NCBI RefSeq assembly: GCF_015207525.1
Contig: NZ_JADEWR010000005.1
Span: 228,438-261,064 of the forward strand
Length of the DNA stretch: 32,627 nucleotides
Source of the DNA: Nodosilinea sp. LEGE 06152
GTDB lineage: Bacteria; Cyanobacteriota; Cyanobacteriia; Phormidesmidales; Phormidesmidaceae
Reading direction: 5' to 3'
Shown piece by piece: positions 17,013 through 25,459 of the stretch (within the stretch, counting starts at the first letter, position 1; every line of letters begins with the position of its first letter). A program made the translations under genes and the position numbers. Under the pieces are notes generated by a model. The model made no database searches. It saw only the letters and a list, made by a program, of their open reading frames with translations, and had not been told where the DNA came from.

Positions 17013-20000
17013 CTAGAACACGAAGTTCTCAGCGTTGTTGAGCGCCGCCGCATTCACCTCGTCAAAGGTGATGAAGTTGGTAAACTGAGTGCGCCCACCG
17101 CCCATGCGCTCCAGCTCTAGGGAGAGCTGGGTACGACCGCTGTTGCCCAGGTTGCGAATCTGGATCGTGCCGTCGGCCAGGGGGTTGGTGCCGCTGTAGC
17201 CGACGCTGGCCAGCAGGTCGGTGAACACCAGCTGGTCAAGCCCCACCGCAAAGTCGGTGATGGTGTCGCCGGTCTGGTTGGTGTTGGTGTAGACGATCTG
17301 GTCGCGGCCGCCGCCCGTGGTGATTACATCGGGGCCAGGGCTGGCGAGAATGCGATCGCGTCCGTCGGTGCCCACCAGCACATCGCGCCGGTCGGTGCCG
17401 GTGATCACGTTAAAGGCTGGGGCCAGGGTGAGCCGCGCCAGTACCGGATCGTGGTCGCTGGCCCGCTGGGGAGTCTCGGCGAACTCGATATTGAGGTGCA
17501 CGGCATCTACCTCGGCCCCGCTGGCCAGGCCGCCGCTGACCAGAATGTGGTCAATGGCCTGGGAGTTGCCCTGGAAAATGAACGTGTAGCGCTCGTTTTC
17601 GGGCAGCAGCTCAGTCAGGTTGGTGAGGCCGGTGTTGGCCGCCAGATCCCGCACGGGGGAGACAAACTCAAACTCGTTGAAGTCGCCCAGCACCACTACG
17701 TTGGCGGCGGGGTCGGCCCCCAGCACGCCGTTGACGTAGGTTTGCACCGCCAGTGACTGAGCCTGGCGCTCGTCCAGCGATCCGTTGACGGTGGGGTCTT
17801 CCTGGCGGGCCTCGAAGGGCTGCTCGGTGCCCAAGATCGGGGCGCTGCCGCCCTTTGACGAGAAGTGGTTGTTGACCAGGGTGACAGTTTCGCCGTTGAA
17901 CTCAAAGCTGGCCACTAGAGGCAGACGAGCCCCGGCAAAGGCTTCACCGGGGGCCTGGCTACTGATGGTGGCTAAGGAACCCTCCACGAAGGACACTCGG
18001 CTGGGGTCGTAGAGGTAGGCGGTGCGGATGTTGGCACCGGGCTGGCCACCGCTGGCGTTGTTGGTAATAAACGGATTGTCGAGGAAGGCGTAGGTGGGGC
18101 CACCGGCCGCCGCGATCGCATCCACCAGCGTTTGCAGCGTCACGTCCGCCGCTGTGACGCCGTTGTTGGCAGAGCCGCTGTTGTCCTGCACCTCTTGCAG
18201 GGCAATGATGTCGGGCGAATTTAGGTTGTTGATGATCTGCTGGGCGATCGCGGCAAAGCGCCCGTCGGCAATGTCGGTGTCGCCGTCGCTGTCGTTGGGG
18301 TCCAAATTCAGCACGTTGTAGGTGGCCACCAGCAGTTGCTCACCGCCCCGAGTCAAAACGCTGACCTCTGGTTGCAGGCCACCGGGCACAATCTGGCTGG
18401 TGAAGTCGTTGGTGACGGCAATTTGGTAGTTGCCGAAGTCGTAACCCACTACCCCGGTGACATTCCCCAGGCTGTCGCCCACATTCACCAGCGGCAGGCT
18501 GAAACTAAACACGCCGCTATCGAACTGGATCTGCACCCGCTCGGGGTTAAAGTCGTCGGGGCTGATATTGAGGGTGCCGCGAGTACTCAGCCCCGTGGCC
18601 CCAAAGCCGTTATCAACTACCCCAAAGATTTCGCCAAATCCATTGGTGGCGTCGATGACGCGGAAGTTCTGCGCCGTCACCAGCATGCCTTCTAGCGACT
18701 CAAAGAAGTCGATGCCGTCGTTGACGGGGTCAAAGCTGCCAAAGGCGTCGTCGTCGATATTTTCGGTGGGGGGCACCCGTCCGCCCTGGCCGATGATCGT
18801 GGACGCTGGCAGGGGGTTGCCCGACGACTGCACCGACACCGTGGGGTTGCCGCCAATCTGGGTGGTGGAGAGGTTGCCCGTGGCCACCCCGCCGGGGGTA
18901 AATTCCGAAACCACGCCCTCAACCTGCACCGCATCGCCCACCTGCACAGAAATGGGGGCGTTGCCCACAAACACAAAGACAGCGTCGGAGGTGGCGATAT
19001 TGCCGTCGCCGGTGGGGTCTTGCAGGTAGAAGCCTCGCCCGCCCGTGGTGTCGATCGCCGTCACGATGCCCGTGGTGATCACCCGCTGGCCGTCGAAGGG
19101 CGACAGGTGCGACTCGCCCTGAATGTCGTAGATGGCGACGGTGGGGGTCGGCGGCGGCGGCGGGGTGAACTCAAACACCGATACCGTTCTGCTGACCTCG
19201 TTGGTGGTGATCAATAGCGGTACGCCCGTGGGGCTGTTGGTAGCGCTGACAAAGGTTAAGCCCTCCACGCCGACATCCCCTAGGGTGTTGATGTACTCAA
19301 CAAAGGTGGGGCTGACCGGGTTGGTCACGTCGTAGACAATTACATCTCCAGTGCGCTCCAGGCCGATAAAGGCGTAGGCGCGCCCGTTGACCACGCCGAC
19401 CACCACGCCTTCGGGTTCTGGCCCTTTGTTGTCGCTGCGGGTGTCGACGTTGGGGGCAGCAAAGTCACCGTCGGAGTTGTAAAAGCTGGGCACCTGCTCG
19501 GCGGTGATGCGCTCTAGCTGGTCGCCGCTGTCAAACACCAGGTTGCCAGCACTATCGCGAATGGAGAAGGAGCGAGCGCCAAAAGCGTAGATTTGGTCAA
19601 AGTTGCCGTCGCCACTGGTGTCACCCAGGGTACGGGTGACGTTGAGGCGCCCCAGATTCTCCTGCTGCTTCAGCTCTGCCGCGTTGGGGAAGGCGGCGGG
19701 GTCGAGTCCGTAGCCACCAGCGCCAACCCGAATCTCTTCGCTAAAGCCGGTGTAGTCGCGGGCGTCGCCTTCGTTAGCGGTGACAAAGTAGGTCTGGCCG
19801 TTGACGGTGTAGCTGGCGATCGCGTCGGGCTGGTACATGCCAAACACGGGCCAGTTTTGAATGTTAATGCCGCCGTCGCGATCGCTGGCGTCGATGCCAT
19901 TCCCCAGCAGGCTGTGGTCTTTGTAGCCCAGGGGCAGAATGTCGGTCACCGTGGCGGTAGCGATATCCACCACGGCCAGGGCGTTGTTTTCTTGCAGTGT

Positions 20001-22478
20001 GACGTAGGCCTTGGTGCCATCGCCAGAGAAGGTGATGTACTCGGGTTCAAGATCTTGCGCCACCGTGGCTCCGAGGCCAAAAATGCGCACCCCGGCGGTC
20101 CGCAGGGCGTCGGCCTGGTCGTTGAAAGCGGTAAAGCCAGCGGTCTGCACCGTGGCGTTGGCCACCCCGTTGCTGATGTCGATGATGCTCACCGAGCCTT
20201 CGGGGTCGAAGGAGTTGGCCTGGCCGTAGCTGTTGGGTTCGCCCTCGTTGGCGGTGAGCACCCGGCTGCCGTCGGGGCTAAACACCAGCATGTCGGGCAA
20301 GAAACCCACTTCCACTGCACTCAAAAACGCGCCAGTGGCGGCATTGTAGAAGCTCACCTGGCCGGGGCGCTGGGCACTGGTGGCGCTGTCAACAATGGCG
20401 TAGGCGGCGGCCACAACGCCGTTATTAATGGCGACGCTGTTGGGCACGGCGGTGGTGCCCGCCGGGGCGCTAAAGCCCAAGGGCAGGTCGCCCACCAGAG
20501 ACAGCGCCCCGCTATTGCTGAGGCTGAAGATTTCGATGCGATCGCCCGCCACCACGTACAGCCGATTGCTGCCGGGGTCAAAAGCCGAAATTTCCGCTCC
20601 GTTGGCGCTGGTGATGGTGCCCACCTGCTTCAGGGTGCCGGTAGTGTTGTCCTCAATGGTGACGGTGGCGCTGCTGTTGCTGGCCCCCAAACCATAGTCG
20701 GCTGTGGGCACCAGGGTGAGCACCACCGTCTCGGCTCCCTCGCTAGGGTTGGCGTCGTTGACCGGGGTAATGGTGATGGTGGCGGTGGTCTCCCCGGCGG
20801 GAATGGTGATGCTGCCGCCCAGACCGTTGTAGTCAATGCCGTTGGTGGCGGTGCCGCCTACGGTGTAGGTGACGGTCAAATCCGCCGTGGTGTCGCCCGT
20901 GCGGGTGAGGGTGAAGGTGCCCGTATTCACCACCGTGCCCGCCTCGGCGGCGTTGGGGTCGGTGGCTACAATACCCACGGTGGCGGCGGGGGGTGCGTCG
21001 TTGTCGGTAATGTTAGCGGTGACGGCCCGAATCCCCAGCCCGTTAAAGCTGGCGTCGGCGCTGGCGACGCTGTGGGCAATGGTGCCGGTGTGGTTGCCCT
21101 CGGCGATGTCGTCATCCACCGCCGTTACGGTGACGGTCTGGGGAATGTTCCAGTTGTTGGGGGTAAAGGTGACGGTAGCCAGGCTTGTGGTGAGCTGGTT
21201 GCCGGGGTCGAGGGTGACCACCACGTCGGCAGTGGGCTGGCTGCGCAGCACTAGGGTGTAGGTGTCGCTCGCGCCGCCCTCGGCCACCTGGGTGGTGCCC
21301 CCGGTTTCGATCAGCACCGCGCCCACGGTGTCGGGGGTATTGAAAATGCCAGGGCTGGCGATGTCGCCCCCCGCTGAGGTGCGGGCGTTCTGGACGTTGT
21401 TGACGGTGGAGGAGAGCCAGCCAGGGTTGATCTCGGTGGCCTCCAAGTTGCCCTCCTCCGTCCAGGCGCTGATACCCTGGGTGCGGGGGGTGCCGGGGAA
21501 AGTCTGGTCGCTGTAGGTGAGCCGATCGACCAGGTTGCCGCTGGCATCGAACAGGTTGATCTCGTCGGCACGGCCCAGGTTGGTAGTGAGGCCACCGACC
21601 ACTTTAAAGGATGCATCCAACCCCCAGGCAGCCCGGAACTCGGCCTCGCTGGCTTCTGCCAAAATCACCGATTCGCCGGGCTGCACCGCGCCAAAGGCGC
21701 TGAGATCTACGGTGCCTGCCAGCCGCGAGTCGTCGTCAAAGCTCCAGCCGGTCAGATCTACCGGGGCGGTGCCCACGTTGGTGAACTCGATGAATTCACC
21801 GTTGGCCCCCTGGTACATGAATTCGGTGATCTGCATGTTGCCAACTCCGGTTTGGGCCAGCAACGGCACCAGGGCAAAGTCGTCCACCGCCAGCCCGTCG
21901 TCGGCCCCAGCGGCGTTGAAGTCGCTCCAGCGAATCCACAGGGTTTCGCCGGGGGCGAGGGTGAGATTATCTAGGGTGCCGGAAACTTCGGTGCGGTTTT
22001 CGGTGGCGTTGCCGTCGCGCAGGCCCACGGTGCCCGTGGTAACCGGAGCGATAAAGTCTAGGGCGTTAAAGTCAGTCCAGGTGCCCGACCCTAGGGAAGT
22101 GGCGTCGAGGCTGTACTGAAAATCGAGGCGATCGGCTTCGGCCCGGCCCGTAGTACCCAGCCGCCACTGTTCGCCAAAGTAAGTGATGTCGAACCCGGTG
22201 ATGGTAGACCCGGCGGCGTTGGTAAAGCTGGCCCCAATGGTGGGTATCAGGCTGCCGGAGAGCAGCCCACCCAGGGCGCGATCGCTACTCTCCGCTGCCC
22301 CAAAGCTGTAGGTATTCCCTGCGTTACTGCTGCCGGTGCCAATGCCGTAGGTGTCGTCGGCGTTGGTGCCGGTCTCTGAGAAAAACCAGCCCTCGGGCAA
22401 AATCGCGCTGGTAGTGCCAGAGTTGGCCAGCCCGTCAAAATTCTGAACGTAGGTCGTTCCGGTTAAGTTAATCGCCAT
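17013..22478 (-). CDS. Giant RTX-type secreted protein: lamin-tail, Calx-beta, choice-of-anchor I and ExeM/NucH-like nuclease domains
   Basis: The 1821-aa protein has no N-terminal signal peptide, consistent with type I secretion by a C-terminal signal. Domains in order: an N-terminal beta-sandwich (1-205); a lamin-tail domain (about 213-330, MQITEFMYQG..GEFIEFTN); a Calx-beta-like segment (about 390-495); a typical Calx-beta (about 498-607, GGTATNGIDY); a choice-of-anchor I/beta-propeller module (about 613-1105, NEGEPNSYG, NEGDARDYTG, DNKGPEPEG); and an OB-like linker (about 1112-1375). An endonuclease/exonuclease/phosphatase domain (about 1380-1680) follows, with all catalytic motifs: ATYNVLNL, ALQEVQ (Glu1429), NNHFSSKG, LGDFNEFE, SDHDPV (His1676). 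The last 130 residues hold degenerate RTX nonapeptides (GTDRRDVLVG, GGRDQI). It probably hydrolyses extracellular DNA or phosphate esters, perhaps for phosphate scavenging; substrate is inferred. No secretion genes are adjacent. Confidence 0.9.
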   Translation of the reverse strand: MAINLTGTTYVQNFDGLANSGTTSAILPEGWFFSETGTNADDTYGIGTGSSNAGNTYSFGAAESSDRALGGLLSGSLIPTIGASFTNAAGSTITGFDITYFGEQWRLGTTGRAEADRLDFQYSLDATSLGSGTWTDFNALDFIAPVTTGTVGLRDGNATENRTEVSGTLDNLTLAPGETLWIRWSDFNAAGADDGLAVDDFALVPLLAQTGVGNMQITEFMYQGANGEFIEFTNVGTAPVDLTGWSFDDDSRLAGTVDLSAFGAVQPGESVILAEASEAEFRAAWGLDASFKVVGGLTTNLGRADEINLFDASGNLVDRLTYSDQTFPGTPRTQGISAWTEEGNLEATEINPGWLSSTVNNVQNARTSAGGDIASPGIFNTPDTVGAVLIETGGTTQVAEGGASDTYTLVLRSQPTADVVVTLDPGNQLTTSLATVTFTPNNWNIPQTVTVTAVDDDIAEGNHTGTIAHSVASADASFNGLGIRAVTANITDNDAPPAATVGIVATDPNAAEAGTVVNTGTFTLTRTGDTTADLTVTYTVGGTATNGIDYNGLGGSITIPAGETTATITITPVNDANPSEGAETVVLTLVPTADYGLGASNSSATVTIEDNTTGTLKQVGTITSANGAEISAFDPGSNRLYVVAGDRIEIFSLSNSGALSLVGDLPLGFSAPAGTTAVPNSVAINNGVVAAAYAIVDSATSAQRPGQVSFYNAATGAFLSAVEVGFLPDMLVFSPDGSRVLTANEGEPNSYGQANSFDPEGSVSIIDISNGVANATVQTAGFTAFNDQADALRTAGVRIFGLGATVAQDLEPEYITFSGDGTKAYVTLQENNALAVVDIATATVTDILPLGYKDHSLLGNGIDASDRDGGINIQNWPVFGMYQPDAIASYTVNGQTYFVTANEGDARDYTGFSEEIRVGAGGYGLDPAAFPNAAELKQQENLGRLNVTRTLGDTSGDGNFDQIYAFGARSFSIRDSAGNLVFDSGDQLERITAEQVPSFYNSDGDFAAPNVDTRSDNKGPEPEGVVVGVVNGRAYAFIGLERTGDVIVYDVTNPVSPTFVEYINTLGDVGVEGLTFVSATNSPTGVPLLITTNEVSRTVSVFEFTPPPPPTPTVAIYDIQGESHLSPFDGQRVITTGIVTAIDTTGGRGFYLQDPTGDGNIATSDAVFVFVGNAPISVQVGDAVQVEGVVSEFTPGGVATGNLSTTQIGGNPTVSVQSSGNPLPASTIIGQGGRVPPTENIDDDAFGSFDPVNDGIDFFESLEGMLVTAQNFRVIDATNGFGEIFGVVDNGFGATGLSTRGTLNISPDDFNPERVQIQFDSGVFSFSLPLVNVGDSLGNVTGVVGYDFGNYQIAVTNDFTSQIVPGGLQPEVSVLTRGGEQLLVATYNVLNLDPNDSDGDTDIADGRFAAIAQQIINNLNSPDIIALQEVQDNSGSANNGVTAADVTLQTLVDAIAAAGGPTYAFLDNPFITNNASGGQPGANIRTAYLYDPSRVSFVEGSLATISSQAPGEAFAGARLPLVASFEFNGETVTLVNNHFSSKGGSAPILGTEQPFEARQEDPTVNGSLDERQAQSLAVQTYVNGVLGADPAANVVVLGDFNEFEFVSPVRDLAANTGLTNLTELLPENERYTFIFQGNSQAIDHILVSGGLASGAEVDAVHLNIEFAETPQRASDHDPVLARLTLAPAFNVITGTDRRDVLVGTDGRDRILASPGPDVITTGGGRDQIVYTNTNQTGDTITDFAVGLDQLVFTDLLASVGYSGTNPLADGTIQIRNLGNSGRTQLSLELERMGGGRTQFTNFITFDEVNAAALNNAENFVF

Positions 22479-23102
22479 TGTCAGTTACAACCTCTTGCCT
22501 GTTAATGTCACGACCAATAAACTCGAACCCTCGCCGCCCCAAACCCGTCAGCGCAGCACAATACCGTGCCTGAGAACCGTGCAAAACCGCCCCAAGACGA
22601 TCGCGCATTCTCAAGCACACCAAAACATCAGCCCGGTGCAACAACCCTTAGAGGACAGCGCACCTGGTATCAAATGCCCACCCTCAAGGAACGCAGGCAA
22701 AACTACTTAGCATGTTTTAAAGATGGAAGTTTTGGCCTGGGGCAGTTTCAAAGCGCCGCGATCGCGGCATTCCGTGTTGACTCAGGCTTTTGCAATGATC
22801 TCTACACCCAAATGTCAGTATTTCCACATAGAACAGTATCAGACCACCCCAAAGCAGAGGGTAAAGGACTGATTAACGACGATTTAAGCGATTAGAGCTT
22901 TGCAGAACCTTCATCAATCAATTAAGGCCTCCCCCCTGAATGACCCAAGGAAGTGATCTTGAGCAACAGCTGTCAGCTCTGCCAAACCTCTACGTTGAAC
23001 AGCGCAGCGCCCGCCAGTTCAGATGGCATGTCCATCGGAGTCAGGAGCGAAGGCCGCTTAAAATAGGTGGACGTTCGCTTTACCGTTCAGGAGTTTGCGC
23101 CC
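22479..23102. other. Divergent spacer without a supported gene
   Basis: These 624 bp separate the starts of the giant nuclease gene (-) and ttcA (+). Open frames of about 70-110 codons exist but lack ribosome-binding sites and recognisable composition, so I call none. A 14-bp perfect palindrome GCCGCGATCGCGGC (22755-22768) is an extended HIP1 site. The spacer should contain promoters for both flanking genes, but I cannot place them. Confidence 0.45.
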
Positions 23103-24026
23103 ATGGCCGCCCCCCAGCAGCCCACCTCCAACAGTTTTAAAAAGCTCCAAGGATTTTTGCGATCGCGCATGGGTCAAGCGATCGCCGACTACGGCATGAT
23201 CACCGAGGGCGATCGCGTCATGGTCTGCGTCTCGGGCGGCAAAGACTCCCACACGCTGCTCGATATTCTGCGTCACCTGCAGCGCAGCGCCCCCATCCAC
23301 TTCGACATTTTGGCGGTAAATCTCGACCAAAAGCAGCCCGGCTTTCCTGCCCACGTGCTGCCGGAGTACTTTGAGGCGATCGGCGTACCCTACCGCATCG
23401 TTGAGCAAGACACCTACAGCACCGTCAAGCGCGTCATCCCGGAGGGCAAGACCATGTGCGGGCTGTGTTCGCGGCTGCGGCGGGGCGTGCTCTACCGGGT
23501 TGCCGCCGAGGAAGGGGCCACCAAAATTGCCCTCGGCCACCACCGCGACGACATGATCGAAACGCTATTTCTAAATATGTTCCACGGCGGCAGGCTCAAG
23601 GCCATGCCCCCCAAACTGCTCACCGACGATCGCCGCCACATTGTCATCCGCCCCCTGGCCTACTGCCCCGAGGCCGACATCGCTCGCTACGCCCGCTACC
23701 GCGAGTTTCCAATCATTCCCTGCACGCTATGCGGGTCGCAGGCCAATTTGCAGCGAGCCCAAATTAAGGAAATGCTGCAAACCTGGGAAAAGCAGTGGCC
23801 CGGTCGCACCGAAACCCTCTTTCGCAGTCTGCAAAACGTCGCCCCATCGCAGCTCGCCGACCCCACCCTGTTCGACTTCGGCGGGCTAGAATCGGCTCGC
23901 GTTATCCCCAGCGATGGGGCTGAGAGTGAAATTGGCAGCGATTTAGAGGCAGAGTTTAACCCAGCGATGGCGCTGTTTGAAGGTGGACTGCCGCCGCTGG
24001 CAGGGATGGGTGGCCGCGATCGCTAA
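23103..24026 (+). CDS. ttcA: tRNA 2-thiocytidine biosynthesis protein TtcA
   Basis: TtcA is a cytosolic Fe-S, ATP-dependent sulfurtransferase that makes 2-thiocytidine at position 32 of certain tRNAs. The 307-aa product shows the PP-loop [11 protein letters not shown] near residues 43-53. The cluster cysteines follow as [11 protein letters not shown] and the downstream CTLCGS pair, the standard TtcA arrangement. [15 protein letters not shown] is also family-typical. I chose ATG 23103 because AGGAG (23089-23093) lies 9 nt upstream; an in-frame GTG at 23067 would add 12 residues. The C-terminal 45 residues or so (after the FRSLQNV helix) are variable. Several HIP1 sites fall in the first 120 bases. 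It is the second tRNA-modification gene in the window but is not linked to trmB. Confidence 0.94.
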   Translation: MAAPQQPTSNSFKKLQGFLRSRMGQAIADYGMITEGDRVMVCVSGGKDSHTLLDILRHLQRSAPIHFDILAVNLDQKQPGFPAHVLPEYFEAIGVPYRIVEQDTYSTVKRVIPEGKTMCGLCSRLRRGVLYRVAAEEGATKIALGHHRDDMIETLFLNMFHGGRLKAMPPKLLTDDRRHIVIRPLAYCPEADIARYARYREFPIIPCTLCGSQANLQRAQIKEMLQTWEKQWPGRTETLFRSLQNVAPSQLADPTLFDFGGLESARVIPSDGAESEIGSDLEAEFNPAMALFEGGLPPLAGMGGRDR

Positions 24027-24038
24027 CCTCCCTCAGCG

Positions 24039-24503
24039 CTACCTCGGCAAAAACTCGCGATCTAGCGCCTGCTCTGGGCTAAAGGGGCTTTCTAGCGGGA
24101 AATTTTCCAGGCCGACCCCGGTTTCTGTGGCGGTCAGATCGCGCGCCTCTTGATAGCAGTGAGCAAAGACTTCCTCAAAGTAAGCCTTGAGCGTAGGGCT
24201 GGCTTTGAAGGCCTCCTGCAATCGACGGCGGTGCTCTTTGAGCACAAAGCGCCAGCTGTTAGAGCGCTGCCCCGGCTGGTAGGCGTACTTGAGCAGATGG
24301 CTTAGCACCACAATCAGGTTGCTGCTCAACGCTTGTTTTTCGCTGCGCCCCATAGCTTCTAATTCTTCGAGTAGGTTAGCAATGTCTAGCTCCGCCAGCC
24401 GCCCTGCTTTTAGCAGTCGGCAGCTTACGTCGAGCCAAAGGGCGTAGTCTTGCTCATAGAGCTGGGCTAGTGAACTAGCCATAGCAGCGGTTTGGGGCGA
24501 CAT
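24039..24503 (-). CDS. DUF29 family protein
   Basis: This 154-aa, all-helical protein begins its conserved part at MASSLAQLYEQDYALWL and continues with LLKAGRLAELDIANLLEELEAMGRSE, which is diagnostic for DUF29, a family greatly expanded in cyanobacteria. LSHLLKYAYQPG and SWRFVLKEHRRRL follow as expected. ATG 24503 adds seven residues before a second ATG at 24482 that matches the usual family start; either is possible, as no ribosome-binding site is clear. DUF29 has no established biochemical role. Members often sit near toxin-antitoxin genes and mobile regions, as here, where an AbrB-PIN pair follows on the opposite strand. Confidence 0.88.
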   Translation of the reverse strand: MSPQTAAMASSLAQLYEQDYALWLDVSCRLLKAGRLAELDIANLLEELEAMGRSEKQALSSNLIVVLSHLLKYAYQPGQRSNSWRFVLKEHRRRLQEAFKASPTLKAYFEEVFAHCYQEARDLTATETGVGLENFPLESPFSPEQALDREFLPR

Positions 24504-24706
24504 AGGGTAGCTGTTAGTCCAATACTGCCATTGTAGTGGGGTATAAGGAAGGATGATTTCTAACGTTATGAAGATGGCGGTTGGCAGAGCGAACCGTCAC
24601 GCGATCGCTCAAGTGGTTTTTGAACAAGGTCCGGCCAAGTGGTGGGCGGTGCCTAAATTTCTCAGGGTTAAAATCAAGAAGGCAGCCATCCCCTCATTTT
24701 TTTCCT

Positions 24707-25012
24707 ATGCCTAGCACACCAGACCGTGCCGACTCAGCAACCCAAACGTTTTCAGTAACGGTTCAAGCCCACGGGCAAATCACTGTACCCGAAGCCGTGC
24801 AAGACCAGCTCAGTTTAACCGAGGGAGCCCAACTCACCCTGGTGCAAGTAGGTGACCTTATCCTGCTTAGCCCCAAACTGCTCCGGGTAAACGATCTGGC
24901 TAATCAAATCACTAACCTTCGCGAAACAGCAGACCTAACCCTTGATGACCTTCTCGACGGTCTCACCGCCGAGCGAGAAGGCCTCTGGTTAGAAAATCGC
25001 CCCCATGCTTAG
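24707..25012 (+). CDS. AbrB/MazE-fold antitoxin (VapB-like)
   Basis: This is a 101-aa DNA-binding antitoxin. The swapped-hairpin AbrB core spans about residues 13-55: FSVTVQAHGQITVPEAV, then GAQLTLVQVGDLILLSPK. The C-terminal half (LRVNDLANQITNLRETADLTLDDLLDGL) is the usual helical toxin-wrapping tail. The frame is open upstream to 24581, but the ATG at 24707 gives the normal family length and puts the start just before the conserved core. Its stop overlaps the toxin start by 8 bp, the usual coupled arrangement. AbrB antitoxins repress their own operon. The antitoxin is intact while the toxin is damaged. Confidence 0.85.
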   Translation: MPSTPDRADSATQTFSVTVQAHGQITVPEAVQDQLSLTEGAQLTLVQVGDLILLSPKLLRVNDLANQITNLRETADLTLDDLLDGLTAEREGLWLENRPHA

Positions 25013-25441
25013 GGTCTTTCTCAACTCAAGCGTCATTATTGCAGGGTCGGCATCATCCACAGGGGCCAGTCGAGCTGTTTTGGTCGTGGCTGAGGTAGGA
25101 CTTTTTCAAGCGGTGGTATCTGAGCAAGTTTTAGAAGAGTGCCAGCGCAACTTAGCCAAAAAACTGCCTGCTGCGGTAGCGACATTTTCTGATTTACTCA
25201 CAAGACTCAACCTTGAAGTTGTCACCAATCCTTCTGCTGAGGCATCTGCTCAGTGGCAAAGCATCATTGAGGCAAAAGAGCTCCAATTCTTACCGCCGCG
25301 CTCTTGGCAGATGTGAACCGCCTTCTAACGCTCAATACTCGAGACTTTACTCCTCAAGTTGCTGTGCAAGCGGGGATAGTTGTACAAACCCCCGCTCAAT
25401 TCATTCAGAGCCTGCGCAGTGCCATAGCTCGTCAATCGTAG
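25005..25441 (+). pseudogene. PIN-domain ribonuclease toxin, frameshifted (VapC-like)
   Basis: The frame from ATG 25005 gives a normal PIN start (LRVFLNSSVIIAG, then TGASRAVLVVAEVGLFQ and VSEQVLEECQRNLAKKL) but stops after 103 codons at 25316. From 25280 the missing C-terminal part continues in another frame (APILTAALLADVNRLLTLNTRDF) to TAG at 25439-25441. The total length of 437 nt is one base short of a multiple of three, so a single-base deletion near 25279 explains it. The base was probably lost from an Asp codon in DAPIL, a conserved PIN metal ligand. In addition residue 7 is Asn where the family has its first catalytic Asp (FLDSS). Two active-site lesions suggest a dead toxin. A sequencing error at the AAAAG run could account for the frameshift but not for the Asn. 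Confidence 0.8.
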
Positions 25442-25459
25442 GCAGCCAACCAACCTACG

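Noticed and set aside
19593..21254. A 553-codon open frame on the plus strand
   Set aside because: It lies wholly antisense to the giant nuclease gene, whose domains are clear. Its Gly/Val/His-rich composition is the usual mirror of GC-rich coding DNA.
22566..22895. A possible 109-aa protein in the nuclease-ttcA spacer
   Set aside because: It has a non-ATG start, no ribosome-binding site and no recognisable domain; chance is sufficient.
22940..23140. A 66-codon frame overlapping the start of ttcA
   Set aside because: It starts at an ATG but overlaps the ttcA start in another frame and looks random after about 30 residues.
24568..24714. A 48-codon basic peptide frame ending over the antitoxin start
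   Set aside because: It has an ATG and a GGAAGG 13-19 nt upstream, but the spacing is poor and nothing suggests a known peptide; it could be a leader but is unsupported.
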